Assembly: GCF_003431825.1 (NCBI RefSeq)
Contig: NZ_CP020083.1
Coordinates: 62,001-126,000 of the forward strand
Direction: 5' to 3'
Source: Blastomonas fulva
GTDB lineage: Bacteria; Pseudomonadota; Alphaproteobacteria; Sphingomonadales; Sphingomonadaceae
DNA: 64,000 bases
Part shown: positions 40,890 through 50,410 of the stretch, one piece after another
Layout: each line of letters begins with the position of its first letter
Position numbering within the stretch: the stretch's first letter is position 1
Notes under the pieces: model-generated
What the model was told of the DNA's origin: nothing
Database searches by the model: none
The model's input: only the letters and a program-made list of their open reading frames with translations
Position numbers and translations under genes: made by a program

Positions 40890-42374
40890 TCACCACCACT
40901 GCGCCGGACGCGCGGTAAAGCCTGCGCGTTCCTCGATTGCCAGACCCGCGTTCAACACGCCCTGCTCGTCGAGCGGCTTGCCGATGATCTGGAGGCCCAG
41001 CGGCAGGCCCTGGCTGTCGAGACCGCCAGGGACTGACATCGCGGGCAGCCCCGCAAGCGAGGCGGGCACCGCGAAAACATCGTTGAGGTACATCGCAATC
41101 GGATCTTCGCTGTTTTCGCCCAGACCAAAGGCCGCGCTGGGCGCGGTCGGGGCGAGCAGCACGTCGCATTTGTCCCACACCTGCGCGAAATCGCGGGCGA
41201 TCAATGCGCGGACCTTCTGCGCTTGCGTATAATAGGCATCGTAGAAACCGGCGGACAGCACATAGGTGCCGATCATGATGCGGCGCTTGACCTCTGCGCC
41301 GAACCCGGCGGCGCGGGTTGCGGCGTACATGTCCTGCAGCCCCGCCCCGTCGGGCAAGGTACGCTGGCCATAGCGCACGCCATCATAGCGCGCGAGGTTG
41401 GACGAGGCTTCGGCAGGCGCGATGATGTAATAGGCCGGCAGCGCGTAACGCGTGTGCGGCAGCGAGACCTCGACGATCTCGGCGCCGGCATCGCGCAGCC
41501 AGTCGGCGGCCTGATCCCAGATCGCGGCGATCTCGGCGTTCATGCCGTCCATCCGATATTCCCTGGGAATACCTACGCGCTTGCCCTTGAGGTTGCTGGA
41601 CAATCCGGCTTCCCACTGCGGTACGGGCAGGTCGAGCGAGGTCGAATCCTTGGGGTCGAAGCCGCTCATCGCCTCGAGCATGATCGCGCAGTCGCGGACA
41701 TCGCGCGCCATCGGCCCTGCCTGGTCGAGCGAGGAAGCGAACGCGATCACCCCCCAGCGCGAGCAGCGGCCATAAGTGGGCTTGATGCCGCTGATGCCGA
41801 CAAATGCCGCAGGTTGGCGGATCGATCCGCCGGTATCGGTGCCGGTCGCCGCCGGGCACAACCGCGCCGAGACTGCAGCGGCGCTGCCTCCCGACGAGCC
41901 GCCGGGCGCAAGCGGCGCGTTGCCGCCATCGTTGCGCCGCCACGGCGAGATCACGTTGCCGAACGCGCTGGTCTCGTTCGACGATCCCATCGCGAACTGG
42001 TCCATGTTGAGCTTGCCCAGCATGCCAGCGCCCGCATCCCAGAGCTTCTGGCTGACTGTCGATTCATAGGTCGGCTTGAAACCGTTGAGAATCTCGCTCG
42101 CCGCGCGCGCTTCCACACCCACGGTGCAGAACAGGTCCTTCATGCCGATCGGCACGCCCGCCATGATCGGCAGGTCCTCGCCCGCCGCACGCTTCGCGTC
42201 GATCGCATCGGCTGCGGCCAGCGCGTGCTCGGGCGTGTCGATCAGGAATGCGTTGAGCGCCTTGGCGTCTGCCACCCGAGCGTTGAATGCGCTCGCGACG
42301 TCGCGCGCGCTGAAGGTTCCGGCGCGCACGCCGTTGCGGATATCGGCAATGCCGAGGTCGGTAATGTCGGTCAT
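40890..42374 (-). CDS. gatA: Aspartyl/glutamyl-tRNA amidotransferase subunit A
   Basis: 494 residues of the amidase signature family. The catalytic region [30 protein letters not shown] and an upstream [13 protein letters not shown] carry the Lys and two Ser of the Ser-cisSer-Lys triad. It releases ammonia from glutamine for GatB. It lies two bases after gatC and two before gatB. Confidence 0.97.
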   Translation of the reverse strand: MTDITDLGIADIRNGVRAGTFSARDVASAFNARVADAKALNAFLIDTPEHALAAADAIDAKRAAGEDLPIMAGVPIGMKDLFCTVGVEARAASEILNGFKPTYESTVSQKLWDAGAGMLGKLNMDQFAMGSSNETSAFGNVISPWRRNDGGNAPLAPGGSSGGSAAAVSARLCPAATGTDTGGSIRQPAAFVGISGIKPTYGRCSRWGVIAFASSLDQAGPMARDVRDCAIMLEAMSGFDPKDSTSLDLPVPQWEAGLSSNLKGKRVGIPREYRMDGMNAEIAAIWDQAADWLRDAGAEIVEVSLPHTRYALPAYYIIAPAEASSNLARYDGVRYGQRTLPDGAGLQDMYAATRAAGFGAEVKRRIMIGTYVLSAGFYDAYYTQAQKVRALIARDFAQVWDKCDVLLAPTAPSAAFGLGENSEDPIAMYLNDVFAVPASLAGLPAMSVPGGLDSQGLPLGLQIIGKPLDEQGVLNAGLAIEERAGFTARPAQWW

Positions 42375-42376
42375 GT

Positions 42377-42664
42377 TTATTCGATCACCTTGGGGACGCC
42401 GAAAAAGCCGTGTTCGGCAGCGGGCGCATTGGCCAGCACCTTGTCGCGGATATCGCCATCGGTGACGATGTCTTCGCGCAGGCGCAAGGTGTTGGGGATG
42501 ACAGCGGTCATCGGTTCGACGCCGGTGACGTCGACCTCGCCCAGTTGCTCGACCCAGCCCAATATGCCGTTGAATTCGGGGACCATCGCCTCGACTTCGG
42601 CATCGGTCATCGCGATCCGGGCCAGGCTGGCGATTTTCTTCACGGTTTTGCTATCTACTGACAT
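42377..42664 (-). CDS. gatC: Aspartyl/glutamyl-tRNA amidotransferase subunit C
   Basis: 95 residues. [19 protein letters not shown] is the typical start; [20 protein letters not shown] and FFGVPKVIE end it. GatC stabilises GatA-GatB. It is the first gene of the operon. Confidence 0.96.
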   Translation of the reverse strand: MSVDSKTVKKIASLARIAMTDAEVEAMVPEFNGILGWVEQLGEVDVTGVEPMTAVIPNTLRLREDIVTDGDIRDKVLANAPAAEHGFFGVPKVIE

Positions 42665-42837
42665 GGTTCATGCGGCTAGCACCGGCCCGCCCGGCCATCA
42701 AGCGGGCAAATGCTGTGATCGCGCCAATAACCGCTGCTGCCAAACACCGCTGGCGATGTTCAAAACCCGCACCTATATGCGCGGATTGACGGGCATGTCG
42801 CTTGACCGCCCTTGCCCGCCGTTTCCGGAGAGTGTTT

Positions 42838-43950
42838 TTGGCCCGCAAGTTCCTGTATCTGATTGCGACGATCATCTTCCTGCTGGTCGCAGCTTTCGCG
42901 GTTTACCGGCTGTTTCCCCAGCAGATTTTTGCCGCAGCCTTCGTGCCTTCCGCCGAGTTCGTGAAGCCCGAGGCAATCCAGACCAGCGCTTATGCCGACA
43001 AGGCGATGTGGTTCTCCCGCCCGGAAATCACCGGCAACGACAACCCCTCATTGTGGACGCCGGAAGGCTTTGAGCCCACCACTGCGCCCAAGGTCGCGGT
43101 GTTCTATGTCCATCCGACGTCGTACCTGAAGCGCGAATTGTGGAACGCGCCTTTGGGCGACAAGGAGTCGCAGGACCGCGCGCGCATCTTCCTGCGCAGC
43201 CAGGCCAGCGTGTTCAACGGCATAGGCCAGATCTGGGCACCGCGCTATCGCCAGGCGGCGATCGGTGCCTTCCTCACCAACAAGCCAGAGGCGCAGATGG
43301 CGTTCGATGCCGCCTATTCGGACGTGCTTGCGGCGTTCGACGAGTTTCTGCTCGAAATCCCTGACGACATGCCGATCATCATCGCCGGGCACAGCCAGGG
43401 CGCCTTGCACCTGACCACGCTGATGCGCCAGCGCGTGGTCACCCGGCCGCTCGCCGACCGCATCGTGGCTGCCTATGTGATCGGCTGGCCCATCTCGCTG
43501 ACCACCGATCTGCTGGCGCTCGGCCTGCCGGTTTGCGCCGACCCCGATCAGGCCAACTGCCTGCTGTCGTGGCAGAGCTTCGGCGAACCCGCCGAACCCG
43601 ATCTGCTGCTGTCGGTCTATGATGTCAGCATCGGCTTTGACGGTACCCTGCGCGGCGCGACGCCGATGGTGTGCGTCAACCCGATCACCGGCGTCAACGG
43701 CGACGAGGCGACGGCAGACAGGAACATCGGCACGCTGGTTCCCAATGACGACCTGACCGATGGCGTCATCACCCCCGCTTTGGTGCCCGCACGCTGCGAC
43801 GATCGCGGCCTGCTGCTGCTCGGCGGCGAACCCAAGATGGGCAACTACGTGCTGCCCGGCAACAACTACCATGTCTATGACTATCCCCTGTTCTGGGCGA
43901 ACATCCGCGCAGACGCCGAACGGAGGGTGGCAGCATTTCTGGCCCGCTGA
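42838..43950 (+). CDS. DUF3089 alpha/beta-hydrolase family protein
   Basis: 370 residues. It has an N-terminal membrane anchor ([19 protein letters not shown]), then a DUF3089 domain with [12 protein letters not shown], the Ser nucleophile motif [13 protein letters not shown] and [15 protein letters not shown]. The fold is an alpha/beta hydrolase; the substrate is unknown. I chose the TTG at 42838 because GGAGAG lies about 7 bases upstream and it gives a sensible ARKFLYL start. The TTG at 42802 has no better support. Confidence 0.85.
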   Translation: MARKFLYLIATIIFLLVAAFAVYRLFPQQIFAAAFVPSAEFVKPEAIQTSAYADKAMWFSRPEITGNDNPSLWTPEGFEPTTAPKVAVFYVHPTSYLKRELWNAPLGDKESQDRARIFLRSQASVFNGIGQIWAPRYRQAAIGAFLTNKPEAQMAFDAAYSDVLAAFDEFLLEIPDDMPIIIAGHSQGALHLTTLMRQRVVTRPLADRIVAAYVIGWPISLTTDLLALGLPVCADPDQANCLLSWQSFGEPAEPDLLLSVYDVSIGFDGTLRGATPMVCVNPITGVNGDEATADRNIGTLVPNDDLTDGVITPALVPARCDDRGLLLLGGEPKMGNYVLPGNNYHVYDYPLFWANIRADAERRVAAFLAR

Positions 43951-44405
43951 TCACGACCAAGCCCGCAGAGTTTCGCGAGGCATTGCCCGAGGGCGGACGG
44001 CTGATCGGGCTGGACGTCGGCAGCAAGACCATCGGCACCGCGTTCTGCGATGCCGGCTGGAGCTTCGCCACCGCCGCCAAGACGATCAAGCGTTCCAAGT
44101 TCGGCAAGGACAAGGCGCAGATCGAGCAGTTGGTGGTTGATCAGAACATCACCGGGCTGGTCATCGGCCTGCCACTCAACATGGACAGCACCGACAGCCC
44201 GCAAACCCAAAGCGTGCGTGCCTTTGCGCGCAACATCGCAGTGCTGGGGCTGCCGATCCTGCTGCAGGACGAGCGCTGGTCCACTCAGGCTGTGGAGCGC
44301 GCGCTGATCGACGCCGACGTCAGCCGCGCCAAGCGCGCCGAGCGCGTCGATTCGGCCGCAGCGGCGTTCATCCTGCAGGGTGCGATCGACGCGCTGGTGG
44401 GCTGA
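43935..44405 (+). CDS. ruvX: Holliday junction resolvase-like protein RuvX (YqgF)
   Basis: 140-156 residues depending on start. The RNase H-fold motifs are [13 protein letters not shown] (first Asp), LQDERWST (Glu) and [11 protein letters not shown] (last Asp). The family processes 16S rRNA ends in bacteria and may resolve junctions. No ATG or GTG fits. TTG at 43983 has its GAGG too close. An in-frame ATT at 43935 has GGAGGG seven bases upstream and gives [20 protein letters not shown], which looks like the family N-terminus. I annotate from the ATT, with doubt. Confidence 0.85.
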   Translation: MSGPLITTKPAEFREALPEGGRLIGLDVGSKTIGTAFCDAGWSFATAAKTIKRSKFGKDKAQIEQLVVDQNITGLVIGLPLNMDSTDSPQTQSVRAFARNIAVLGLPILLQDERWSTQAVERALIDADVSRAKRAERVDSAAAAFILQGAIDALVG

Positions 44406-44429
44406 ACGCCCGGCGGTCAGATCAGAAAA

Positions 44430-44708
44430 TCACCGGAAATTATCGGCATAGGCCTGAATCTTCAGGCGGCGTGGAGGTGTCTGCTCGATCCGCGCGATGA
44501 TGCCATATTTGTCGGCATAGGCCCTGGCAGCCTCCAGATCGGGGAAGCGCAGCGAGAGCTGCTGGCGCGTATCGCCCGAGCCTGCCCAGCCGGTCAGCGG
44601 ATCGGGCTTCTTCGCTTCGGCAGGTTCGAACTCGAGAACCCACAGATCGGTGAGCGCGCGACCCGACTGCATCGCGTTCTTGGGGCGCTGATAGATTCGT
44701 GCGGCCAT
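44430..44708 (-). CDS. NADH dehydrogenase accessory subunit, NDUFS4-like (ETC complex I region)
   Basis: 92 residues. ARIYQRPKNAMQSGRAL, WVLEFEP and GWAGSGDTRQQLSLRF followed by AYADKYGI are the NDUFS4 (18 kDa, AQDQ) family pattern. It is a supernumerary subunit of complex I kept in alphaproteobacteria and mitochondria. It is a lone gene, apart from the nuo operon. It converges with ruvX. Confidence 0.93.
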   Translation of the reverse strand: MAARIYQRPKNAMQSGRALTDLWVLEFEPAEAKKPDPLTGWAGSGDTRQQLSLRFPDLEAARAYADKYGIIARIEQTPPRRLKIQAYADNFR

Positions 44709-44829
44709 TGGTATCCGTCCCGGGAAAAAGGTGATTGCTGCGCCTTTGCTACAGCGGGGGCGTTCGGGTCAAGCGTGGTGTGGGGTGGAAGGGTTGCAAC
44801 AACCGCTGTTGAAAACTCCCTCACCACCC

Positions 44830-44910
44830 CCGCTCATCCTGAGCTTGTCGAAGGACCCGCGCCCACGCCAGCCAGTTAGCGGGGCCTTCGACAGGCTCAG
44901 GCTGAGCGGA
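44830..44910. repeat. Inverted repeat with CCTGAGCTTGTCGAAGG arms
   Basis: CCTGAGCTTGTCGAAGG at 44838-44854 pairs with CCTTCGACAGGCTCAGG at 44885-44901, with one mismatch. The outer bases CGCTCAT/CTGAGCG extend it. The arms are a widespread intergenic motif of many proteobacteria and occur once here. It fills the gap between hrpB and the NDUFS4-like gene. Confidence 0.75.
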
Positions 44911-44941
44911 AGAGGGCAGTATCCTTGAACTCTCCCAGCCC

Positions 44942-47383
44942 TCAAATCCCCTGCCGCTTCTTCGTTGCCAGGCTCGCCTGCGCTTCCCACGGCGCATCGG
45001 GCCAGTGGTGGCGCGGGTAGCGGCCGCGCATGTCCTTGGCGACGTCGCGCCAGCTGCCGCGCCAGAAGCCGGGGAGATCGCGCGTGGTCTGGATCGGGCG
45101 ACCGGCGGGGGAGGTCAGCGACAGCACCAGCGGGATATGGTCGCGCCCGACCACCGGGTGAACATCCAACCCGTACAGCGCCTGCACCCGCAGCTCGACC
45201 GTCGGGCCTGCGGTGGCCGAATAGTCGATCGCGTGGCGGGTCCCGGCGGGGCTGGTGAACTCGGGCGGTGCGATCCGATCGACCGTCTGCGCGCCGTCCC
45301 ATCCCAGAAGATTTTGAAGCGCATTGTGCAAATGCCCTGGCGAAGCCGCGCCCAGCGAGCGGTGCCCGGCGAGCAGCGGGGCGAGCCAGTCGTCCAGGCT
45401 ATCGAGCAAAGCTGCATCCTCCAGCACCGCAATCCCGGCAAAGCGTGCGCGCTGCCGCAAGGCCAGCGCCTTGTCACCCCAGCCGAGCAGATCGAGGCCA
45501 TGCTCGCGCACCCCGCCGATCAGCGCGGCGCACAACGCATCGGGCGATGGCGACGGGTCCGGCCCGCTTGCCAGCCGGATCGCACCCAGCCTGCGTTCGA
45601 GCCGGGCCTCGGCGCGGCGCTCGGCCAGCGCAAAACTGCAGCGGCTGACGCGCTCGATCCGCGCCGCCAGATGGGTTTCGACGTCCGCAGGGTCGAGCGC
45701 CATCGCGCTCAAGATGCGTGCATCCGCCGCCTTGCCCTGCACCTCGCCAATCGCCAGCCATTGCGCGGTGATCAGCGAGGAGGCCGTATCGAGCCGGAAG
45801 CTGCGCCCGCCTGCGCTCGCCCAGACCTCTCCGCCAGCATCGCGCCGCTTGGCGACCCGATCGGGCAAAGCGAGGGCTAGCAGGATGGCGGATGGAAGGT
45901 CGGAAGAGTTCGGATTGGCGATCTGCCGCTCTGCCAATTGCGCCCAGCGCTGTGCGAGCTTGCGCGATTTCGATGCGCGCTCGCCGCGGTCGGAGCGCCA
46001 GCGCGCCAGCCGCGCGTCGAGGTCCTCGCCCTGCCCGCCCAGCCCGCGCTCCTGAAGCAGAAGCGCAATTTCTGCGGCCAGTATGGCGCATCCTGCGCGC
46101 GCACCGCACAGCAGCATATGCGCAAGATGCGGCGGCAGCGGCAGCGCGGCGATCGCGCGCCCATTGAGCGTGATCGCGCCGGTGGCATCGACCGCATCGA
46201 GCGCCTGCAGCCGCCTGCGCGCCTCGGCCAGCAAGGGTGCGGGCGGCGGGTCGAGCCAGTTCAGCCGCAGCGGATCGCTCTCCCCCCAGGCGGCGCATTG
46301 CAGCACCAAAGGCGCAAGATCGCTGTCGAGAATCTCGGGCGGGTCGAAGCGCGGCAGCCCGCCGGTCGCGGCCTCCTCCCACAGCCGATACGCGACCCCC
46401 GGCCCCTGCCGCGCCGCGCGGCCTGCGCGCTGGGTGGCGGCAGCCAGGCTGGCGCGCTCGGTCACCAGCCGGGTGGTCGCGGCGAGCGGATCATAGCGCG
46501 CGCGCCGCGCCATGCCGCTGTCGACCACGATGCGCACGCCATCGATGGTCAGGCTGGTCTCGGCGATGCTGGTGGCGAGAATCACCTTGCGGCGGCCTTG
46601 CGGATCGCGCCGGATCGCGGCGCGCTGTTCGGGCGGGGTCAGCGTGCCGTGAAGCGGCAGCACCACGATCGCATCCCCCAGGTTCGCCAGCCGCTCCTGC
46701 GTGCGGGCAATTTCCCCGACACCGGGGAGGAAGGCGAGCACATCGCCCGCTTCCTCGCGCAATGCGATGCGGATCGCCTGCGCCATCGCGTCCTCAAGCC
46801 GTTGTTCGCCGCGCCGTCCGAGATGGCGCAGCGCCAGCGGATGCGAGCGCCCCTCGCTGTTCAGCACCGGCGCATCCCCCATCAGCGCAGAAAAGCGCGC
46901 GCCATCGAGCGTCGCCGACATTGCGAGCAGGCGCAGGTCGGGCCGGAACGCCGCTTGCGCCTCGAGCGCCAGCGCCAGCCCGAAATCGCTATCGAGGCTG
47001 CGTTCGTGGACCTCGTCGAACAGCACCGCTGAGACGCCTGCAAGCTCGGGATCGGCCTGTATACGGTTGACGAAAATCCCCTCGGTCAGCACCAGCACGC
47101 GGGTAGCCGCGCTGGTCTTGCTGTCCATGCGGGTGGCATATCCGATGGTCTGGCCGACGCTCTCGCCAGCAAACTCCGCCATCCGCTCGGCAGCCGCGCG
47201 CGCGGCAAGGCGGCGCGGGGAAAGCAGCAGGATCTGCCCGGTGCACCAGCTCTGATCGAGCAGCGCAGGCGCAACGGTCGTGGTTTTGCCCGCACCCGGC
47301 GGGGCGACGAGCACGGCATTCGGTGAGGTGGCGAGCGCAGCCAGCAGATCGGGGAGGACTGCGTGGATCGGGAGCTCAGCCAT
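44942..47383 (-). CDS. hrpB: ATP-dependent helicase HrpB
   Basis: 813 residues, the HrpB length. DEAH-family motifs are present: Walker A APPGAGKTTT, DEVHERSLDSD, SATLDG, ATSIAETSLTIDGV and QRAGRAARQGPGVAYRLW. A specific HrpB C-terminal domain follows. The enzyme is a putative RNA helicase; its substrate is not settled. Its start overlaps the MATE gene by 8 bases. Confidence 0.96.
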   Translation of the reverse strand: MAELPIHAVLPDLLAALATSPNAVLVAPPGAGKTTTVAPALLDQSWCTGQILLLSPRRLAARAAAERMAEFAGESVGQTIGYATRMDSKTSAATRVLVLTEGIFVNRIQADPELAGVSAVLFDEVHERSLDSDFGLALALEAQAAFRPDLRLLAMSATLDGARFSALMGDAPVLNSEGRSHPLALRHLGRRGEQRLEDAMAQAIRIALREEAGDVLAFLPGVGEIARTQERLANLGDAIVVLPLHGTLTPPEQRAAIRRDPQGRRKVILATSIAETSLTIDGVRIVVDSGMARRARYDPLAATTRLVTERASLAAATQRAGRAARQGPGVAYRLWEEAATGGLPRFDPPEILDSDLAPLVLQCAAWGESDPLRLNWLDPPPAPLLAEARRRLQALDAVDATGAITLNGRAIAALPLPPHLAHMLLCGARAGCAILAAEIALLLQERGLGGQGEDLDARLARWRSDRGERASKSRKLAQRWAQLAERQIANPNSSDLPSAILLALALPDRVAKRRDAGGEVWASAGGRSFRLDTASSLITAQWLAIGEVQGKAADARILSAMALDPADVETHLAARIERVSRCSFALAERRAEARLERRLGAIRLASGPDPSPSPDALCAALIGGVREHGLDLLGWGDKALALRQRARFAGIAVLEDAALLDSLDDWLAPLLAGHRSLGAASPGHLHNALQNLLGWDGAQTVDRIAPPEFTSPAGTRHAIDYSATAGPTVELRVQALYGLDVHPVVGRDHIPLVLSLTSPAGRPIQTTRDLPGFWRGSWRDVAKDMRGRYPRHHWPDAPWEAQASLATKKRQGI

Positions 47384-48782
47384 ACACCCCCAGCCCCAGC
47401 CGGCTGCGCATCATCCAGCGCCCGACCATCAGCACCGAGACCACCGCAAGTCCCGCAGCGAGCCCGATCCAGACTCCCACACCATCCCAGCCCAGCTGGA
47501 AGGCGAAGAACCAGGCGGTGCCCATGCCGACAGCCCAATAGCCGAATGCCGCAAACAGCATCGGCCAGCGTGTGTCCTGCAGCCCGCGCAGCACTCCTGC
47601 CCCCACAGCCTGCACCGCATCGACCAGCTGGAAGATCGCGGCGACCAGCAGGAAGCCGAGCGCGAGCGAATACGCCGTCGCCGCGCTTGCATCCATCGGA
47701 TCGATGAACAGGCTGACCAGCTGACGCGGGAACAGTGCCATGATCGCGGACATCATGCACGCCGCGATCACGCCCAGCCCCAGCGCCGCCCATCCGGCGC
47801 GCCCCGCCGCCACCGCATCGCGCGCGCCATGGTGCAGCCCCACGCGCACCGTGGCGGCCTGCGACAGGCTGAACGGCACCATGAAGGCGAACGAGGCGAT
47901 CTGGATGGCCACGGCATGGGCTGCAAGCGAATCGCGGTTGATCAACCCCATCAGGAACGCCGCCGCGCTGAAGATCGCGACCTCGAACGCAAAGGTGATC
48001 GCAATCGGCAGGCCCAGCCGGAACAGCCCGACATAACGCGGCCAGTCCGCCACCCAGAAGCGTCCGAAGATGCGATAGCGGCGGAACGGGCGCACCGTCG
48101 TGACGACCAGCGCCATCACCACGAACAGCGTGCAATTGGCAACGAGGTTCGCGGTCGCGGCCCCCATCAGCCCCATTTCGGGAAAGCCGAGATTGCCGAA
48201 CACCAAAGCCCAGCAGACGATCAGGTTCACCCCGACCCCGCACAAGGTGACGATGACGCCCCAGATCGGGCGTTCCAGCGCCGAGACATACATGCGCAGC
48301 ACGAACTGCAGCAGCCAGGGCAGCAATCCCCACATCGCGACGCGTAGAAACTGCCCGGCGTCGCGCGCCAGATCGGGCTGCTGGCCCATCAGCAGAAACA
48401 GCTCTTCGGCCTGCCACAGCACGGCCCAGATCGGCAGGCAGGCGGTAAGCGCGACCCAGAACCCCTGCCGCACCGTGCGCCGGATATCGCGCACCGAATG
48501 CGCGCGGCGCCCGCGCTCGGCCGCGATCATCGGCGAAGCGGCGGTCATTAACCCCATGCCGAAGGTGCCGCAGGCGAAATACAGGTTCACTGCCAGCGCC
48601 GCCGCTGCCAGCGCCTGCACGTCGTAGCGGCCCAGGATGATCACCTCGGTGGTGTGGATCGCCATCTGCGCGAGATTGCCCAGCACCAGCGGCCCTGCCA
48701 GCCACAACAGCGCGCGGATCTCGATCCCCAACGAGGCGGGCCGGGCATCACCGGAAATGGAAGTGGCTGAAAGCGCCGTCAT
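47376..48782 (-). CDS. MATE-family multidrug efflux transporter (NorM-like)
   Basis: 468 residues with twelve hydrophobic helices in two halves. LLWLAGPLVLGNLAQMAI starts the first MatE repeat and RLGLPIAITFAFEVAIF the second. It probably expels cationic drugs in exchange for sodium or protons. Substrates cannot be read from sequence. It is upstream of hrpB on the same strand. Confidence 0.93.
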   Translation of the reverse strand: MTALSATSISGDARPASLGIEIRALLWLAGPLVLGNLAQMAIHTTEVIILGRYDVQALAAAALAVNLYFACGTFGMGLMTAASPMIAAERGRRAHSVRDIRRTVRQGFWVALTACLPIWAVLWQAEELFLLMGQQPDLARDAGQFLRVAMWGLLPWLLQFVLRMYVSALERPIWGVIVTLCGVGVNLIVCWALVFGNLGFPEMGLMGAATANLVANCTLFVVMALVVTTVRPFRRYRIFGRFWVADWPRYVGLFRLGLPIAITFAFEVAIFSAAAFLMGLINRDSLAAHAVAIQIASFAFMVPFSLSQAATVRVGLHHGARDAVAAGRAGWAALGLGVIAACMMSAIMALFPRQLVSLFIDPMDASAATAYSLALGFLLVAAIFQLVDAVQAVGAGVLRGLQDTRWPMLFAAFGYWAVGMGTAWFFAFQLGWDGVGVWIGLAAGLAVVSVLMVGRWMMRSRLGLGVYG

Positions 48783-48834
48783 CTGACTGAAACTCGATTT
48801 ACCGGGCCTGCCCGGTGATTCGGGTCAGCCGGGT

Positions 48835-49863
48835 TCAATACCCTCTTGCGATCGCGAACTCGACCGTTTCGATCAGCGCCGCCTTGGCCTTGCCATTGGG
48901 GAAGCCCGCGATAGCGTCGATTGCGCGCTGCCCGAAGTGGCGGGCGCGGTCGAGCGTCAGATCGATGGCGCTGTGCTGGCGCAGCAGATCGGTGGCGTGC
49001 GCCAGATCCTCGTCCGAGGTGCGGTGACCGATGATCGCCGCTTCCCAGAACTTGCGCTCTTCGGGGCTGCCGTGCGCATAGGCCAGGATCACCGGCAGCG
49101 TCACCTTGCCGTCGCGGAAATCGTCGCCGACATCCTTGCCCATCTTGGCGGCGTCCGAGACGTAATCGATCGCGTCATCGACCAGCTGGAAGGCGATGCC
49201 CAGATTGCGGCCATAGGCGTCTAGCGCGAGCTCGTCGGCCTCGTTGCGCTCTGCCACCACCGCCGAAATCCGGCAGGCAGCGGCGAACAGCGCCGCGGTC
49301 TTGGCACCGATGATCGCAAGATAGCGCTCTTCGCTGGTCTCGATCTGGCGTTGCGCGGTGAGCTGGTCGACCTCGCCCTCGGCGATGATCGCCGATGCGC
49401 CCGACAGGATCTTGAGCACCTTGAGCGAGCCGTCCTCGACCATCAGTTCGAACGAGCGGCTGAACAGGAAATCGCCGACCAGCACCGTGGCCGGGTTGCC
49501 GAACACCAGGTTTGCAGCCTTCTTGCCGCGCCGCATGTCGGACCCGTCCACGACATCGTCGTGCAGCAGCGTGGCGGTGTGGATGAACTCTACCGCAGCC
49601 GCCAGCTTGTAGTGGCGGGTGCCGGGATAATCGAGCAGCCGCGCGCAGGCGAGCGTCAGCATCGGACGCATCCTTTTGCCGCCGCCCGCGATCAGGTGAC
49701 CTGCAAGTTCCGGAATCAGCGGGATTTTCGACTGCATCCGGTCAAGAATCACGCTGTTGACGGAATTCATGTCGTGCGCGACCAGCGCCATGATCGGATC
49801 AAGGCTGGGCGCGGCGGCAGGCGCGCTTCCGGGGCGGCCGATCGGGTGGATAGTCGCTGTCAT
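48835..49863 (-). CDS. ispB: All-trans polyprenyl diphosphate synthase (octaprenyl/decaprenyl type)
   Basis: 342 residues. The first Asp-rich motif is LLHDDVVDGSDMRRG and the second is LVDDAIDYVSDAAKMGKD; GGGKRMRPML gives the IPP-binding Arg. It builds the ubiquinone side chain. Sphingomonads usually carry ubiquinone-10, so a decaprenyl product is likely but unproven. The ATG at 49863 is the second Met and the better fit. Confidence 0.92.
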   Translation of the reverse strand: MTATIHPIGRPGSAPAAAPSLDPIMALVAHDMNSVNSVILDRMQSKIPLIPELAGHLIAGGGKRMRPMLTLACARLLDYPGTRHYKLAAAVEFIHTATLLHDDVVDGSDMRRGKKAANLVFGNPATVLVGDFLFSRSFELMVEDGSLKVLKILSGASAIIAEGEVDQLTAQRQIETSEERYLAIIGAKTAALFAAACRISAVVAERNEADELALDAYGRNLGIAFQLVDDAIDYVSDAAKMGKDVGDDFRDGKVTLPVILAYAHGSPEERKFWEAAIIGHRTSDEDLAHATDLLRQHSAIDLTLDRARHFGQRAIDAIAGFPNGKAKAALIETVEFAIARGY

Positions 49864-49967
49864 GGGTTGCGATGTGGCAATCCACATGGCTTAAGGCAAG
49901 CGCAAAGCGCAGCGGTGTTGTGATCCGTAGCGTGATTCTGGTCCCGTTCTAGACAAGGCTTCCGCTT

Positions 49968-50255
49968 ATGGCGCACGATCCCGTCCTGGCCGCTTTCCGG
50001 CAGAGCATCGACAATATCGATGCCGCATTGATATTCATGCTGGCCGAGCGGTTCAAGATCACCAAGGCGGTGGGCGAATACAAGGCCAAGACCGCGCTCC
50101 CCCCTGCCGACCCCGGCCGCGAGGAAGAGCAGATCACGCGGATGAAGCGGCTCGCGGTCGATGCCGATCTGGATCCCGATTTTTCGGAGAAGTTCCTGCG
50201 CTTCGTGATCGACGAGGTGATCCGGCACCACGAGAAGATCAGGGACGCTGGGTAA
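49968..50255 (+). CDS. aroQ: Chorismate mutase, AroQ type
   Basis: 95 residues of the all-helical AroQ fold. FRQSIDNIDAALIFMLAERF and TKAVGEYKAK carry the conserved Arg and Lys of the active site. A C-terminal RFVIDEVIRHHEKI completes it. It converts chorismate to prephenate for Phe and Tyr. No signal peptide, so cytoplasmic. It is divergent from ispB and upstream of a repeat. Confidence 0.94.
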   Translation: MAHDPVLAAFRQSIDNIDAALIFMLAERFKITKAVGEYKAKTALPPADPGREEEQITRMKRLAVDADLDPDFSEKFLRFVIDEVIRHHEKIRDAG

Positions 50256-50259
50256 CTTT

Positions 50260-50405
50260 CTCCCCTCCCGCTTGCGGGAGGGGCAGGTTCAGCTTGCTGA
50301 ACCGGGGTGGGCTGGGAGCACACCCGGTGCAGGAGCTTGATTTCTCAGGCCCATCCCGGCCTCGGCTTCGCCTCAACCACCCCTCCCGCAAGCGGTAGGG
50401 GAGAA
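50260..50405. repeat. Composite palindromic repeat between chorismate mutase and sensor kinase
   Basis: CTCCCCTCCCGCTTGCGGGAGGGG at the left is a hairpin. A TTCAGCTTGCTGAA palindrome and CCGGGGTGGGC segments follow. The right end CACCCCTCCCGCAAGCGGTAGGGGAG mirrors the left. It is probably a non-coding intergenic repeat that ends both convergent transcripts. Confidence 0.7.
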
Positions 50406-50410
50406 TTCGG

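Noticed and set aside
44830..44910. Possible insertion-sequence ends
   Set aside because: The arms match a common intergenic inverted repeat. There is no transposase and no target duplication that I can see.
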